DNA of 64,000 bases from Auanema rhodensis (Eukaryota > Nematoda > Chromadorea > Rhabditida > Rhabditidae), in NCBI GenBank assembly GCA_964057225.1, contig CAXKVF010000075.1, positions 558,001 to 622,000 of the forward strand, written 5' to 3'. The position numbers and the translations under genes are program-made. The notes under the pieces were generated by a model, which was given only the letters and a program-made list of their open reading frames with translations, made no database searches and was not told the DNA's origin. This document shows, in pieces, positions 1 through 8,794 of the stretch. How positions within the stretch are numbered: the first letter of the stretch is position 1; every line of letters begins with the position of its first letter.

Positions 1-352
1 ACCATGACTTTGAAATTTACGTGAACTTTAATTTATGCTAATTAAATGTACACGTGATGTGCACTTGGTATGTAACTCGCTTCACGTGAAAGATAAAGAG
101 ATGCGGTTTTCAAAATTAGATTCCCCATTTCCATATTAGTCTAAAAACAAATTTTTATTGATATTGGTGCATGGTAACCATGACTTTGAAATTTACGTGA
201 ACTTTAATTTATGCTAATTAAATGTACACGTGATGTGCACTTGGTATGTAACTCGCTTCACGTGAAAGATAAAGAGATGCGGTTTTCAAAATTAGATTCC
301 CCATGTCCATATTAGTCTAAAAACAAATTTTTATTGATATTGGTTCATGGTA

Positions 353-632
353 ACCATGACTTTGAAATTTACGTGAACTTTAATTTATGCTAATTAAATG
401 TACACGTGATGTGCACTTGGTATGTAACTCGCTTCACGTGAAAGATAAAGAGATGCGGTTTTCAAAATTAGATTCCCCATGTCCATATTTATGCTAATTA
501 AATGTACACGTGATGTGCACTTGGTATGTAACTCGCTTCACGTGAAGGATAAAGAGATGCGGTTTTCAAAATTAGATTCCCCATGTCCATATTAGTCTAA
601 AAACAAATTTTTATTGATATTGGTGCATGGTA
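353..632 (+). repeat. Fused monomer pair with 72-bp internal deletion
   Basis: The distance between monomer starts here is 280 bp instead of 352. The sequence runs normally to offset 137 (about 489), then jumps to offset 34 of the next copy (TTTATGCTAATT at 488-499). Offsets 138-176 and 1-33 are lost. The two sides share the 3-base microhomology ATT at the breakpoint (487-489). This is the only large deletion seen in the array. Confidence 0.95.
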
Positions 633-807
633 ACCATGGCTTTGAAATTTACGTGAACTTTAATTTATGCTAATTAAATGTACACGTGATGTGCACTTGT
701 ATGTAACTCGCTTCACGTGAAAGATAAAGAGATGCGGTTTTCAAAATTAGATTCCCCATGTCCATATTAGTCTAAAAACAAATTTTTATTGATATTGCGT
801 CATGGTA
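633..807 (+). repeat. 175-bp monomer with a 1-bp deletion
   Basis: One G of the GG at offsets 67-68 is missing, near base 699 (CACTTGTATG instead of CACTTGGTATG). The copy also has G7 at its start (ACCATGGC at 633-640) and is followed by an unusual GCGTCATGG boundary. It is the only single-base length variant I found. Confidence 0.9.
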
Positions 808-1032
808 ACCATGACTTTGAAATTTACGTGAACTTTAATTTATGCTAATTAAATGTACACGTGATGTGCACTTGGTATGTAACTCGCTTCACGTGAAAGA
901 TAAAGAGATGCGGTTTTCAAAATTAGATTCCCCATGTCCATATTAGTCTAAAAACAAATTTTTACTTTTATGCTAATTTCAAAGTCATGGTTACCATGCA
1001 AAACAAATTTTTATTGATATTGGTGCATGGTA
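808..1032 (+). repeat. 225-bp monomer with 35-bp insertion and 14-bp target repeat
   Basis: The copy is 49 bp too long. After offset 157 (base 964) comes a 35-bp insert at 965-999, then the monomer resumes at offset 144 (base 1000), so offsets 144-157 are present on both sides of the insert. The insert begins with TTTATGCTAATT, in direct orientation (offsets 32-43), and continues with 25 bp at 975-999 that are the reverse complement of offsets 169-176 plus 1-17. The direct and inverted parts share AATT at the junction. This is a fold-back or template-switch product made of satellite sequence, not a foreign element. Confidence 0.9.
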
Positions 1033-1578
1033 ACCATGACTTTGAAATTTACGTGAACTTTAATTTATGCTAATTAAATGTACACGTGATGTGCACTTGG
1101 TATGTAACTCGGTTCACGTGAAAGATAAAGAGATGCGGTTTTCAAAATTAGATTCCCCATGTCCATATTAGTCTAAAAACAAATTTTTATTGATATTGGT
1201 GCATGGTAACCATGACTTTGAAATTTACGTGAACTTTAATTTATGCTAATTAAATGTACACGTGATGTGCACTTGGTATGTAACTCGCTTCACGTGAAAG
1301 ATAAAGAGATGCGGTTTTCAAAATTAGATTCCCCATGTCCATATTAGTCTAAAAACAAATTTTTATTGATATTGGTTCATGGTAACCATGACTTTGAAAT
1401 TTACGTGAACTTTAATTCATGCTAATTAAATGTACACGTGATGTGCACTTGGTATGTAACTCGCTTCACGTGAAAGATAAAGAGATGCGGTTTTCACAAT
1501 TAGATTCCCCATGTCCATATTAGTCTAAAAACAAATTTTTATTGATATTGGTGCATGGTAACCATGACTTTGAAATTT

Positions 1579-1649
1579 ACGTGAACTTTAATTTATGCTA
1601 ATTAAATGTACACGTGATGTGCACTTGGTATGTAACTCGCTTCACGTGA
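1579..1649 (+). other. Three ACGTGA hexamers phased at 33 and 32 bp (example monomer)
   Basis: In the consensus monomer the hexamer ACGTGA occurs at offsets 19-24, 52-57 and 84-89, here 1579-1584, 1612-1617 and 1644-1649. The last two lie inside full CACGTG boxes (offsets 51-56 and 83-88). Spacings of 33 and 32 bp are close to three helical turns, so the three sites would lie on roughly the same DNA face. The sites are seen directly; any role as a protein-binding array is inference. CACGTG is the core recognised by bHLH and some bZIP proteins, but it is also a short palindrome that can arise by chance. Confidence 0.6.
1587..1606. other. Short AT-rich hairpin, 7-bp stem and 6-bp loop (example monomer)
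   Basis: Offsets 27-33 (TTTAATT) and 40-46 (AATTAAA) are exact inverted repeats around a 6-base loop. The T32A variant found in many monomers (AAATTAT instead of AATTTAT) breaks one stem pair, as do the variants at offsets 40 and 41 (GCTTATT, GCTATTT). The structure occurs in most of the monomers. Confidence 0.6.
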
Positions 1650-1650
1650 A
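1641..1650. other. 10-bp perfect palindrome with CACGTG core (example monomer)
   Basis: Offsets 81-90 read TTCACGTGAA, identical on both strands. It is among the best conserved stretches of the monomer: I noticed only a few copies with a change in it, such as CACGCG near 12929, CACGTAAAAG near 13985 and TTAACGTG near 34397. Confidence 0.7.
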
Positions 1651-1729
1651 AGATAAAGAGATGCGGTTTTCAAAATTAGATTCCCCATGTCCATATTAGT
1701 CTAAAAACAAATTTTTATTGATATTGGTG

Positions 1730-1742
1730 CATGGTAACCATG
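1730..1742. other. 13-bp inverted repeat across the monomer boundary (example copy)
   Basis: CATGGT and ACCATG form 6-bp inverted arms around one central A (offsets 170-176 of one copy plus 1-6 of the next). It recurs at almost every monomer junction, although G6T copies (ACCATTAC) lose one pair. The rearranged palindromes at 4720-4754 and 5081-5115 are both centred exactly on this element, which suggests it promotes strand switching. Confidence 0.7.
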
Positions 1743-4552
1743 ACTTTGAAATTTACGTGAACTTTAATTTATGCTAATTAAATGTACACGTGATGTGCAC
1801 TTGGTATGTAACTCGCTTCACGTGAAAGATAAAGAGATGCGGTTTTCAAAATTAGATTCCCCATGTCCATATTAGTCTAAAAACAAATTTTTATTGATAT
1901 TGCTTCATGGTAACCATGACTTTGAAATTTACGTGAACTTTAATTTATGCTAATTAAATGTACACGTGATGTGCACTTGGTATGTAACTCGCTTCACGTG
2001 AAAGATAAAGAGATGCGGTTTTCAAAATTAGATTCCCCATGTCCATATTAGTCTAAAAACAATTTTTTATTGATATTGGTTCATGGTAACCATGACTTTG
2101 AAATTTACGTGAACTTTAATTTATGCTAATTAAATGTACACGTGATGTGCACTTGGTATGTAACTCGCTTCACGTGAAAGATAAAGAGATGCGGTTTTCA
2201 AAATTAGATTCCCCATGTCCATATTAGTCTAAAAACAAATTTATATTGATATTGCTTCATGGTAACCATGACTTTGAAATTTACGTGAACTTTAATTTAT
2301 GCTAATTAAATGTACACGTGATGTGCACTTGGTATGTAACTCGCTTCACGTGAAAGATAAAGAGATGCGGTTTTCAAAATTAGATTCCCCATGTCCATAT
2401 TAGTCTAAAAACAATTTTTTATTGATATTGGTTCATGGTAACCATGACTTTGAAATTTACGTGAACTTTAATTTATGCTATTTAAATGTACACGTGATGT
2501 GCACTTGGTATGTAACTCGCTTCACGTGAAAGATAAAGAGATGCGGTTTTCAAAATTAGATTCCCCATGTCCATATTAGTCTAAAAACAAATTTATATTG
2601 ATATTGCTTCATGGTAACCATGACTTTGAAATTTACGTGAACTTTAATTTATGCTAATTAAATGTACACGTGATGTGCACTTGGTATGTAACTCGCTTCA
2701 CGTGAAAGATAAAGAGATGCGGTTTTCAAAATTAGATTCCCCATGTCCATATTAGTCTAAAAACAAATTTTTATTGATATTGGTGCATGGTAACCATGAC
2801 TTTGAAATTTACGTGAACTTTAATTTATGCTAATTAAATGTACACGTGATGTGCACTTGGTATGTAACTCGCTTCACGTGAAAGATAAAGAGATGCGGTT
2901 TTCAAAATTAGATTCCCCATGTCCATATTAGTCTAAAAACTAATTTTTATTGATATTGGTGCATGGTAACCATGACTTTGAAATTTACGTGAACTTTAAT
3001 TTATGCTAATTAAATGTACACGTGATGTGCACTTGGTATGTAACTCGCTTCACGTGAAAGATAAAGAGATGCGGTTTTCAAAATTAGATTCCCCATGTCC
3101 ATATTAGTCTAAAAACAATTTTTTATTGATATTGGTTCATGGTAACCATGACTTTGAAATTTACGTGAACTTTAATTTATGCTAATTAAATGTACACGTG
3201 ATGTGCACTTGGTATGTAACTCGCTTCACGTGAAAGATAAAGAGATGCGGTTTTCAAAATTAGATTCCCCATGTCCATATTAGTCTAAAAACAATTTTTT
3301 ATTGATATTGGTTCATGGTAACCATGACTTTGAAATTTACGTGAACTTTAATTTATGCTAATTAAATGTACACTTGATGTGCACTTGGTATGTAACTCGC
3401 TTCACGTGAAAGATAAAGAGATGCGGTTTTCAAAATTAGGTTCCCCATGTCCATATTAGTCTAAAAACAAATTTTTATTGATATTGCTTCATGGTAACCA
3501 TGACTTTGAAATTTACGTGAACTTTAATTTATGCTAATTAAATGTACACGTGATGTGCACTTGGTATGTAACTCGCTTCACGTGAAAGATAAAGAGATGC
3601 GGTTTTCAAAATTAGATTCCCCATGTCCATATTAGTCTAAAAACAAATTTTAATTGATATTGGTTCATGGTAACCATGACTTTGAAATTTACGTGAACTT
3701 TAATTTATGCTAATTAAATGTACACGTGATGTGCACTTGGTATGTAACTCGCTTCACGTGAAAGATAAAGAGATGCGGTTTTCAAAATTAGGTTCCCCAT
3801 GTCCATATTAGTCTAAAAACAAATTTTTATTGATATTGGTTCATGGTAACCATGACTTTGAAATTTACGTGAACTTTAATTTATGCTAATTAAATGTACA
3901 CGTGATGTGCACTTGGTATGTAACTCGCTTCACGTGAAAGATAAAGAGATGCGGTTTTCAAAATTAGATTCCCCATGTCCATATTAGTCTAAAAACAAAT
4001 TTTTATTGATATTGGTGCATGGTAACCATGACTTTGAAATTTACGTGAACTTTAATTTATGCTAATTAAATGTACACGTGATGTGCACTTGGTATGTAAC
4101 TCGCTTCACGTGAAAGATAAAGAGATGCGGTTTTCAAAATTAGATTCCCCATGTCCATATTAGTCTAAAAACAAATTTTTATTGATATTGGTTCATGGTA
4201 ACCATGACTTTGAAATTTACGTGAACTTTAATTTATGCTAATTAAATGTACACGTGATGTGCACTTGGTATGTAACTCGCTTCACGTGAAAGATAATGAG
4301 ATGCGGTTTTCAAAATTAGATTCCCCATGTCCATATTAGTCTAAAAACAAATTTTTATTGATATTGGTGCATGGTAACCATGACTTTGAAATTTACGTGA
4401 ACTTTAATTTATGCTAATTAAATGTACACGTGATGTGCACTTGGTATGTAACTCGCTTCACGTGAAAGATGAAGAGATGCGGTTTTCAAAATTAGATTCC
4501 CCATGTCCATATTAGTCTAAAAACAAATTTTTATTGATATTGGTGCATGGTA

Positions 4553-4737
4553 ACCATGACTTTGAAATTTACGTGAACTTTAATTTATGCTAATTAAATG
4601 TACACGTGATGTGCACGTGGTATGTAACTCGCTTCACGTGAAAGATAAAGAGATGCGGTTTTCAAAATTAGATTCCCCATGTCCATATTAGTCTAAAAAC
4701 AAATTTTTATTTTTATGCTAATTTCAAAGTCATGGTT
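4553..4737 (+). repeat. 185-bp monomer with inverted junction replacing its last 17 bases
   Basis: Offsets 160-176 are replaced by 26 bp (4712-4737), giving a 185-bp spacing. The new segment has the same TTTATGCTAATT plus inverted AATTTCAAAGTCATGGT join as the insert at 965-999, with 33 identical bases (966-998 against 4711-4743). The two sites therefore share one ancestral rearrangement. The monomer also carries the offset-65 T-to-G change (GTGCACGTGG). Confidence 0.92.
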
Positions 4738-4754
4738 ACCATGACTTTGAAATT
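4720..4754. repeat. 35-bp palindrome, 17-bp arms, central T
   Basis: AATTTCAAAGTCATGGT at 4720-4736 is the exact reverse complement of 4738-4754, with a single central T at 4737. It arises where the inverted fragment abuts the next normal monomer start. Its arms are nearly three times as long as those of the native boundary dyad. Confidence 0.95.
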
Positions 4755-4913
4755 TACGTGAACTTTAATTTATGCTAATTAAATGTACACGTGATGTGCA
4801 CGTGGTATGTAACTCGCTTCACGTGAAAGATAAAGAGATGCGGTTTTCAAAATTAGATTCCCCATGTCCATATTAGTCTAAAAACAAATTTTTATTGATA
4901 TTGGTGCATGGTA

Positions 4914-5098
4914 ACCATGACTTTGAAATTTACGTGAACTTTAATTTATGCTAATTAAATGTACACGTGATGTGCACGTGGTATGTAACTCGCTTCACGT
5001 GAAAGATAAAGAGATGCGGTTTTCAAAATTAGATTCCCCATGTCCATATTAGTCTAAAAACAAATTTTTATTTTTATGCTAATTTCAAAGTCATGGTA
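4914..5098 (+). repeat. Second 185-bp monomer with the same inverted junction
   Basis: This is a second copy of the 4553-4737 unit exactly 361 bp downstream, with the same replacement of offsets 160-176 (5073-5098). Together with 4738-4913 it forms a duplicated 361-bp dimer of one normal and one rearranged monomer. All four monomers from 4553 to 5274 carry GTGCACGTGG. Confidence 0.92.
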
Positions 5099-5115
5099 AC
5101 CATGACTTTGAAATT
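5081..5115. repeat. 35-bp palindrome, 17-bp arms, central A
   Basis: The arms at 5081-5097 and 5099-5115 are identical to those of the 4720-4754 palindrome, but the central base at 5098 is A instead of T. The element is thus the same palindrome with its centre read from the opposite strand. Confidence 0.95.
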
Positions 5116-6858
5116 TACGTGAACTTTAATTTATGCTAATTAAATGTACACGTGATGTGCACGTGGTATGTAACTCGCTTCACGTGAAAGATAAAGAGAT
5201 GCGGTTTTCAAAATTAGGTTCCCCATGTCCATATTAGTCTAAAAACAAATTTTTATTGATATTGGTTCATGGTAACCATGACTTTGAAATTTACGTGAAC
5301 TTTAATTTATGCTAATTAAATGTACACGTGATGTGCACTTGGTATGTAACTCGCTTCACGTGAAAGATAAAGAGATGCGGTTTTCAAAATTAGATTCCCC
5401 ATGTCCATATTAGTCTAAAAACAAATTTTTATTGATATTGCTTCATGGTAACCATGACTTTGAAATTTACGTGAACTTTAATTTATGCTAATTAAATGTA
5501 CACGTGATGTGCACGTGGTATGTAACTCGCTTCACGTGAAAGATAAAGAGATGCGGTTTTCAAAATTAGATTCCCCATGTCCATATTAGTCTAAAAACAA
5601 ATTTTTATTGATATTGGTGCATGGTAACCATGACTTTGAAATTTACGTGAACTTTAATTTATGCTAATTAAATGTACACGTGATGTGCACTTGGTATGTA
5701 ACTCGCTTCACGTGAAAGATAAAGAGATGCGGTTTTCAAAATTAGGTTCCCCATGTCCATATTAGTCTAAAAACAAATTTTTATTGATATTGGTTCATGG
5801 TAACCATGACTTTGAAATTTACGTGAACTTTAATTTATGCTAATTAAATGTACACGTGATGTGCACTTGGTATGTAACTCGCTTCACGTGAAAGATAAAG
5901 AGATGCGGTTTTCAAAATTAGATTCCCCATGTCCATATTAGTCTAAAAACAATTTTTTATTGATATTGGTTCATGGTAACCATGACTTTGAAATTTACGT
6001 GAACTTTAATTTATGCTAATTAAATGTACACGTGATGTGCACTTGGTATGTAACTCGCTTCACGTGAAAGATAAAGAGATGCGGTTTTCAAAATTAGATT
6101 CCCCATGTCCATATTAGTCTAAAAACATTTTTTTATTGATATTGGTGCATGGTAACCATGACTTTGAAATTTACGTGAACTTTAATTTATGCTAATTAAA
6201 TGTACACGTGATGTGCACTTGGTATGTAACTCGCTTCACGTGAAAGATAAAGAGATGCGGTTTTCAAAATTAGGTTCCCCATGTCCATATTAGTCTAAAA
6301 ACAAATTTTTATTGATATTGGTACATGGTAACCATGACTTTGAAATTTACGTGAACTTTAATTTATGCTTATTAAATGTACACGTGATGTGCACTTGGTA
6401 TGTAACTCGCTTCACGTGAAAGATAAAGAGATGCGGTTTTCAAAATTAGATTCCCCATGTCCATATTAGTCTAACAACAAATTTTAATTGATATTGGTTC
6501 ATGGTAACCATGACTTTGAAATTTACGTGAACTTTAATTTATGCTAATTAAATGTACACGTGATGTGCACTTGGTATGTAACTCGCTTCACGTGAAAGAT
6601 AAAAAGATGCGGTTTTCAAAATTAGATTCCCCGTGTCCATATTAGTCGAAAAACAAATTTTTATTGATATTGCTTCATGGTAACCATGACTTTGAAATTT
6701 ACGTGAACTTTAATTTATGCTAATTAAATGTACACGTGATGTGCACTTGGTATGTAACTCGCTTCACGTGAAAGATAAAAAGATGCGGTTTTCAAAATTA
6801 GATTCCCCATGTCCATATTAGTCTAAAAACAAATTTTAATTGATATTGGTTCATGGTA

Positions 6859-8794
6859 ACCATGACTTTGAAATTTACGTGAACTTTAATTTATGCTATT
6901 TAAATGTACACGTGATGTGCACTTGGTATGTAACTCGCTTCACGTGAAAGATAAAGAGATGCGGTTTTCAAAATTAGATTCCCCATGTCCATATTAGTCT
7001 AAAAACATTTTTTTATTGATATTGGTGCATGGTAACCATGACTTTGAAATTTACGTGAACTTTAAATTATGCTAATTAAATGTACACGTGATGTGCACTT
7101 GGTATGTAACTCGCTTCACGTGAAAGATAAAGAGATGCGGTTTTCAAAATTAGATTCCCCATGTCCATATTAGTCTAAAAACAAATTTTTATTGATATTG
7201 CTTCATGGTAACCATGACTTTGAAATTTACGTGAACTTTAATTTATGCTAATTAAATGTACACGTGATGTGCACTTGGTATGTAACTCGCTTCACGTGAA
7301 AGATAAAAAGATGCGGTTTACAAAATTAGATTCCCCATGTCCATATTAGTCTAAAAACAAATTTTTATTGATATTGGTTCATGGTAACCATGACTTTGAA
7401 ATTTACGTTAACTTTAATTTATGCTAATTAAATGTACACGTGATGTGCACTTGGTATGTAACTCGCTTCACGTGAAAGATAAAGAGATGCGGTTTTCAAA
7501 ATTAGATTCCCCATGTCCATATTAGTCTAAAAACAAATTTTTATTGATATTGGTGCATGGTAACCATGACTTTGAAATTTACGTGAACTTTAAATTATGC
7601 TAATTAAATGTACACGTGATGTGCACTTGGTATGTAACTCGCTTCACGTGAAAGATAAAAAGATGCGGTTTTCAAAATTAGATTCCCCATGTCCATATTA
7701 GTCTAAAAACAAATTTTTATTGATATTGGTTCATGGTAACCATGACTTTGAAATTTACGTGAACTTTAATTTATGCTAATTAAATGTACACGTGATGTGC
7801 ACTTGGTATGTAACTCGCTTCACGTGAAAGATAAAGAGATGCGGTTTTCAAAATTAGATTCCCCATGTCCATATTAGTCTAAAAACAAATTTTAATTGAT
7901 ATTGGTTCATGGTAACCATGACTTTGAAATTTACGTGAACTTTAATTTATGCTATTTAAATGTACACGTGATGTGCACTTGGTATGTAACTCGCTTCACG
8001 TGAAAGATAAAGAGATGCGGTTTTCAAAATTAGATTCCCCATGTCCATATTAGTCTAAAAACATTTTTTTATTGATATTGGTGCATGGTAACCATGACTT
8101 TGAAATTTACGTGAACTTTAATTTATGCTAATTAAATGTACACGTGATGTGCACTTGGTATGTAACTCGCTTCACGTGAAAGATAAAGAGATGCGGTTTT
8201 CAAAATTAGATTCCCCATGTCCATATTAGTCTAAAAACAAATTTTTATTGATATTGCTTCATGGTAACCATGACTTTGAAATTTACGTGAACTTTAATTT
8301 ATGCTAATTAAATGTACACGTGATGTGCACTTGGTATGTAACTCGCTTCACGTGAAAGATAAAAAGATGCGGTTTACAAAATTAGATTCCCCATGTCCAT
8401 ATTAGTCTAAAAACAAATTTTTATTGATATTGGTTCATGGTAACCATGACTTTGAAATTTACGTTAACTTTAATTTATGCTAATTAAATGTACACGTGAT
8501 GTGCACTTGGTATGTAACTCGCTTCACGTGAAAGATAAAGAGATGCGGTTTTCAAAATTAGATTCCCCATGTCCATATTAGTCAAAAAACAAATTTTTAT
8601 TGATATTGGTGCATGGTAACCATGACTTTGAAATTTACGTGAACTTTAAATTATGCTAATTAAATGTACACGTGATGTGAACTTGGTATGTAACTCGCTT
8701 CACGTGAAAGATAAAAAGATGCGGTTTTCAAAATTAGATTCCCCATGTCCATATTAGTCTAAAAACAAATTTTTATTGATATTGGTTCATGGTA
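6859..8794 (+). repeat. 6-monomer (1056-bp) higher-order duplication
   Basis: The monomer at 6859 (GCTATTTAAA plus ACATTTTTTT) recurs at 7915. The series that follows also recurs 1056 bp later: CTTC boundary, AAAAAG with GTTTAC, GTTAAC, then AAATTAT with AAAAAG. The units differ at a few offsets, for example AAATTAT in 7035 against AATTTAT in 8091. Confidence 0.8.

Larger units (their letters stand above)
1561..1736 (+). repeat. Reference (consensus-like) 176-bp monomer
   Basis: This copy matches the commonest base at nearly every position and serves as the coordinate frame (offsets 1-176) used in the other entries. Recurrent variable offsets are 6 (G/T), 23 (G/T), 32 (T/A), 34 (T/C), 37, 40, 41, 62 (C/T), 65 (T/G), 78 (C/T/A), 95 (A/G), 98 (G/A), 99, 110, 118 (A/G/T), 120 (A/G), 135 (A/T), 137 (T/C), 149-151, 156, 167 (G/C) and 169 (G/T). 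The unit has 26 C, 31 G and 5 CpG sites (offsets 20, 53, 78, 85, 104). Because 176 is not a multiple of 3, the reading frame shifts at each copy and every frame meets stops quickly. Confidence 0.95.
4553..5626 (+). repeat. Cluster of monomers with an added third CACGTG box
   Basis: The T-to-G change at offset 65 turns GTGCACTTGG into GTGCACGTGG and creates a new CACGTG at offsets 62-67, 11 bp after and 21 bp before the two standard boxes. Monomers starting at 4553, 4738, 4914, 5099 and 5451 carry it; 5275 does not. Elsewhere I found it only at 34315 and 35547, in the region that is an older duplicate of this one. Confidence 0.85.
1209..7738 (+). repeat. Older large duplication, left copy
   Basis: Rare marker variants occur here in the same order as at 31.5-38.0 kb. 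They include ATTCATG plus CACAATT (1385 monomer; 31675), TTTATATTG (2089; 32027), TACACTTGATG (3371; 33133), GATAATGAG (4291; 34053), GGTACATGG (6321; 36593), CTAACAAC (6471; about 36743), CCCCGTGTCC with GTCGAAAAAC (about 6632; 36902) and ACATTTTTTT (7006). The offset is 29762 bp at 3371-4553 and 30272 bp at 6331, so the middle has gained or lost monomers since duplication; the 361-bp palindrome dimer is only in this copy. Confidence 0.75.

Noticed and set aside
965-999. Transposon or foreign insertion with a target-site duplication
   Set aside because: The 35-bp insert is entirely satellite sequence, part direct and part inverted, and the 14-bp flanking repeat is satellite offsets 144-157. 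It is a rearrangement, not a mobile element.
1612-1649. CACGTG boxes as gene promoters
   Set aside because: The motifs occur twice in nearly every one of about 363 monomers with no coding region nearby. A promoter role for a gene is unsupported; they are listed only as structural or possible binding motifs.
1561-1736. CENP-B box
   Set aside because: I looked for the TTCG....A..CGGG core on both strands of the consensus monomer. The monomer has no CGGG or CCCG, and the nearest stretch (CTTCACGTGAAAG) lacks the required bases. A few variant copies have CCCCGTG or TTCCCGATG, but without the rest of the box.
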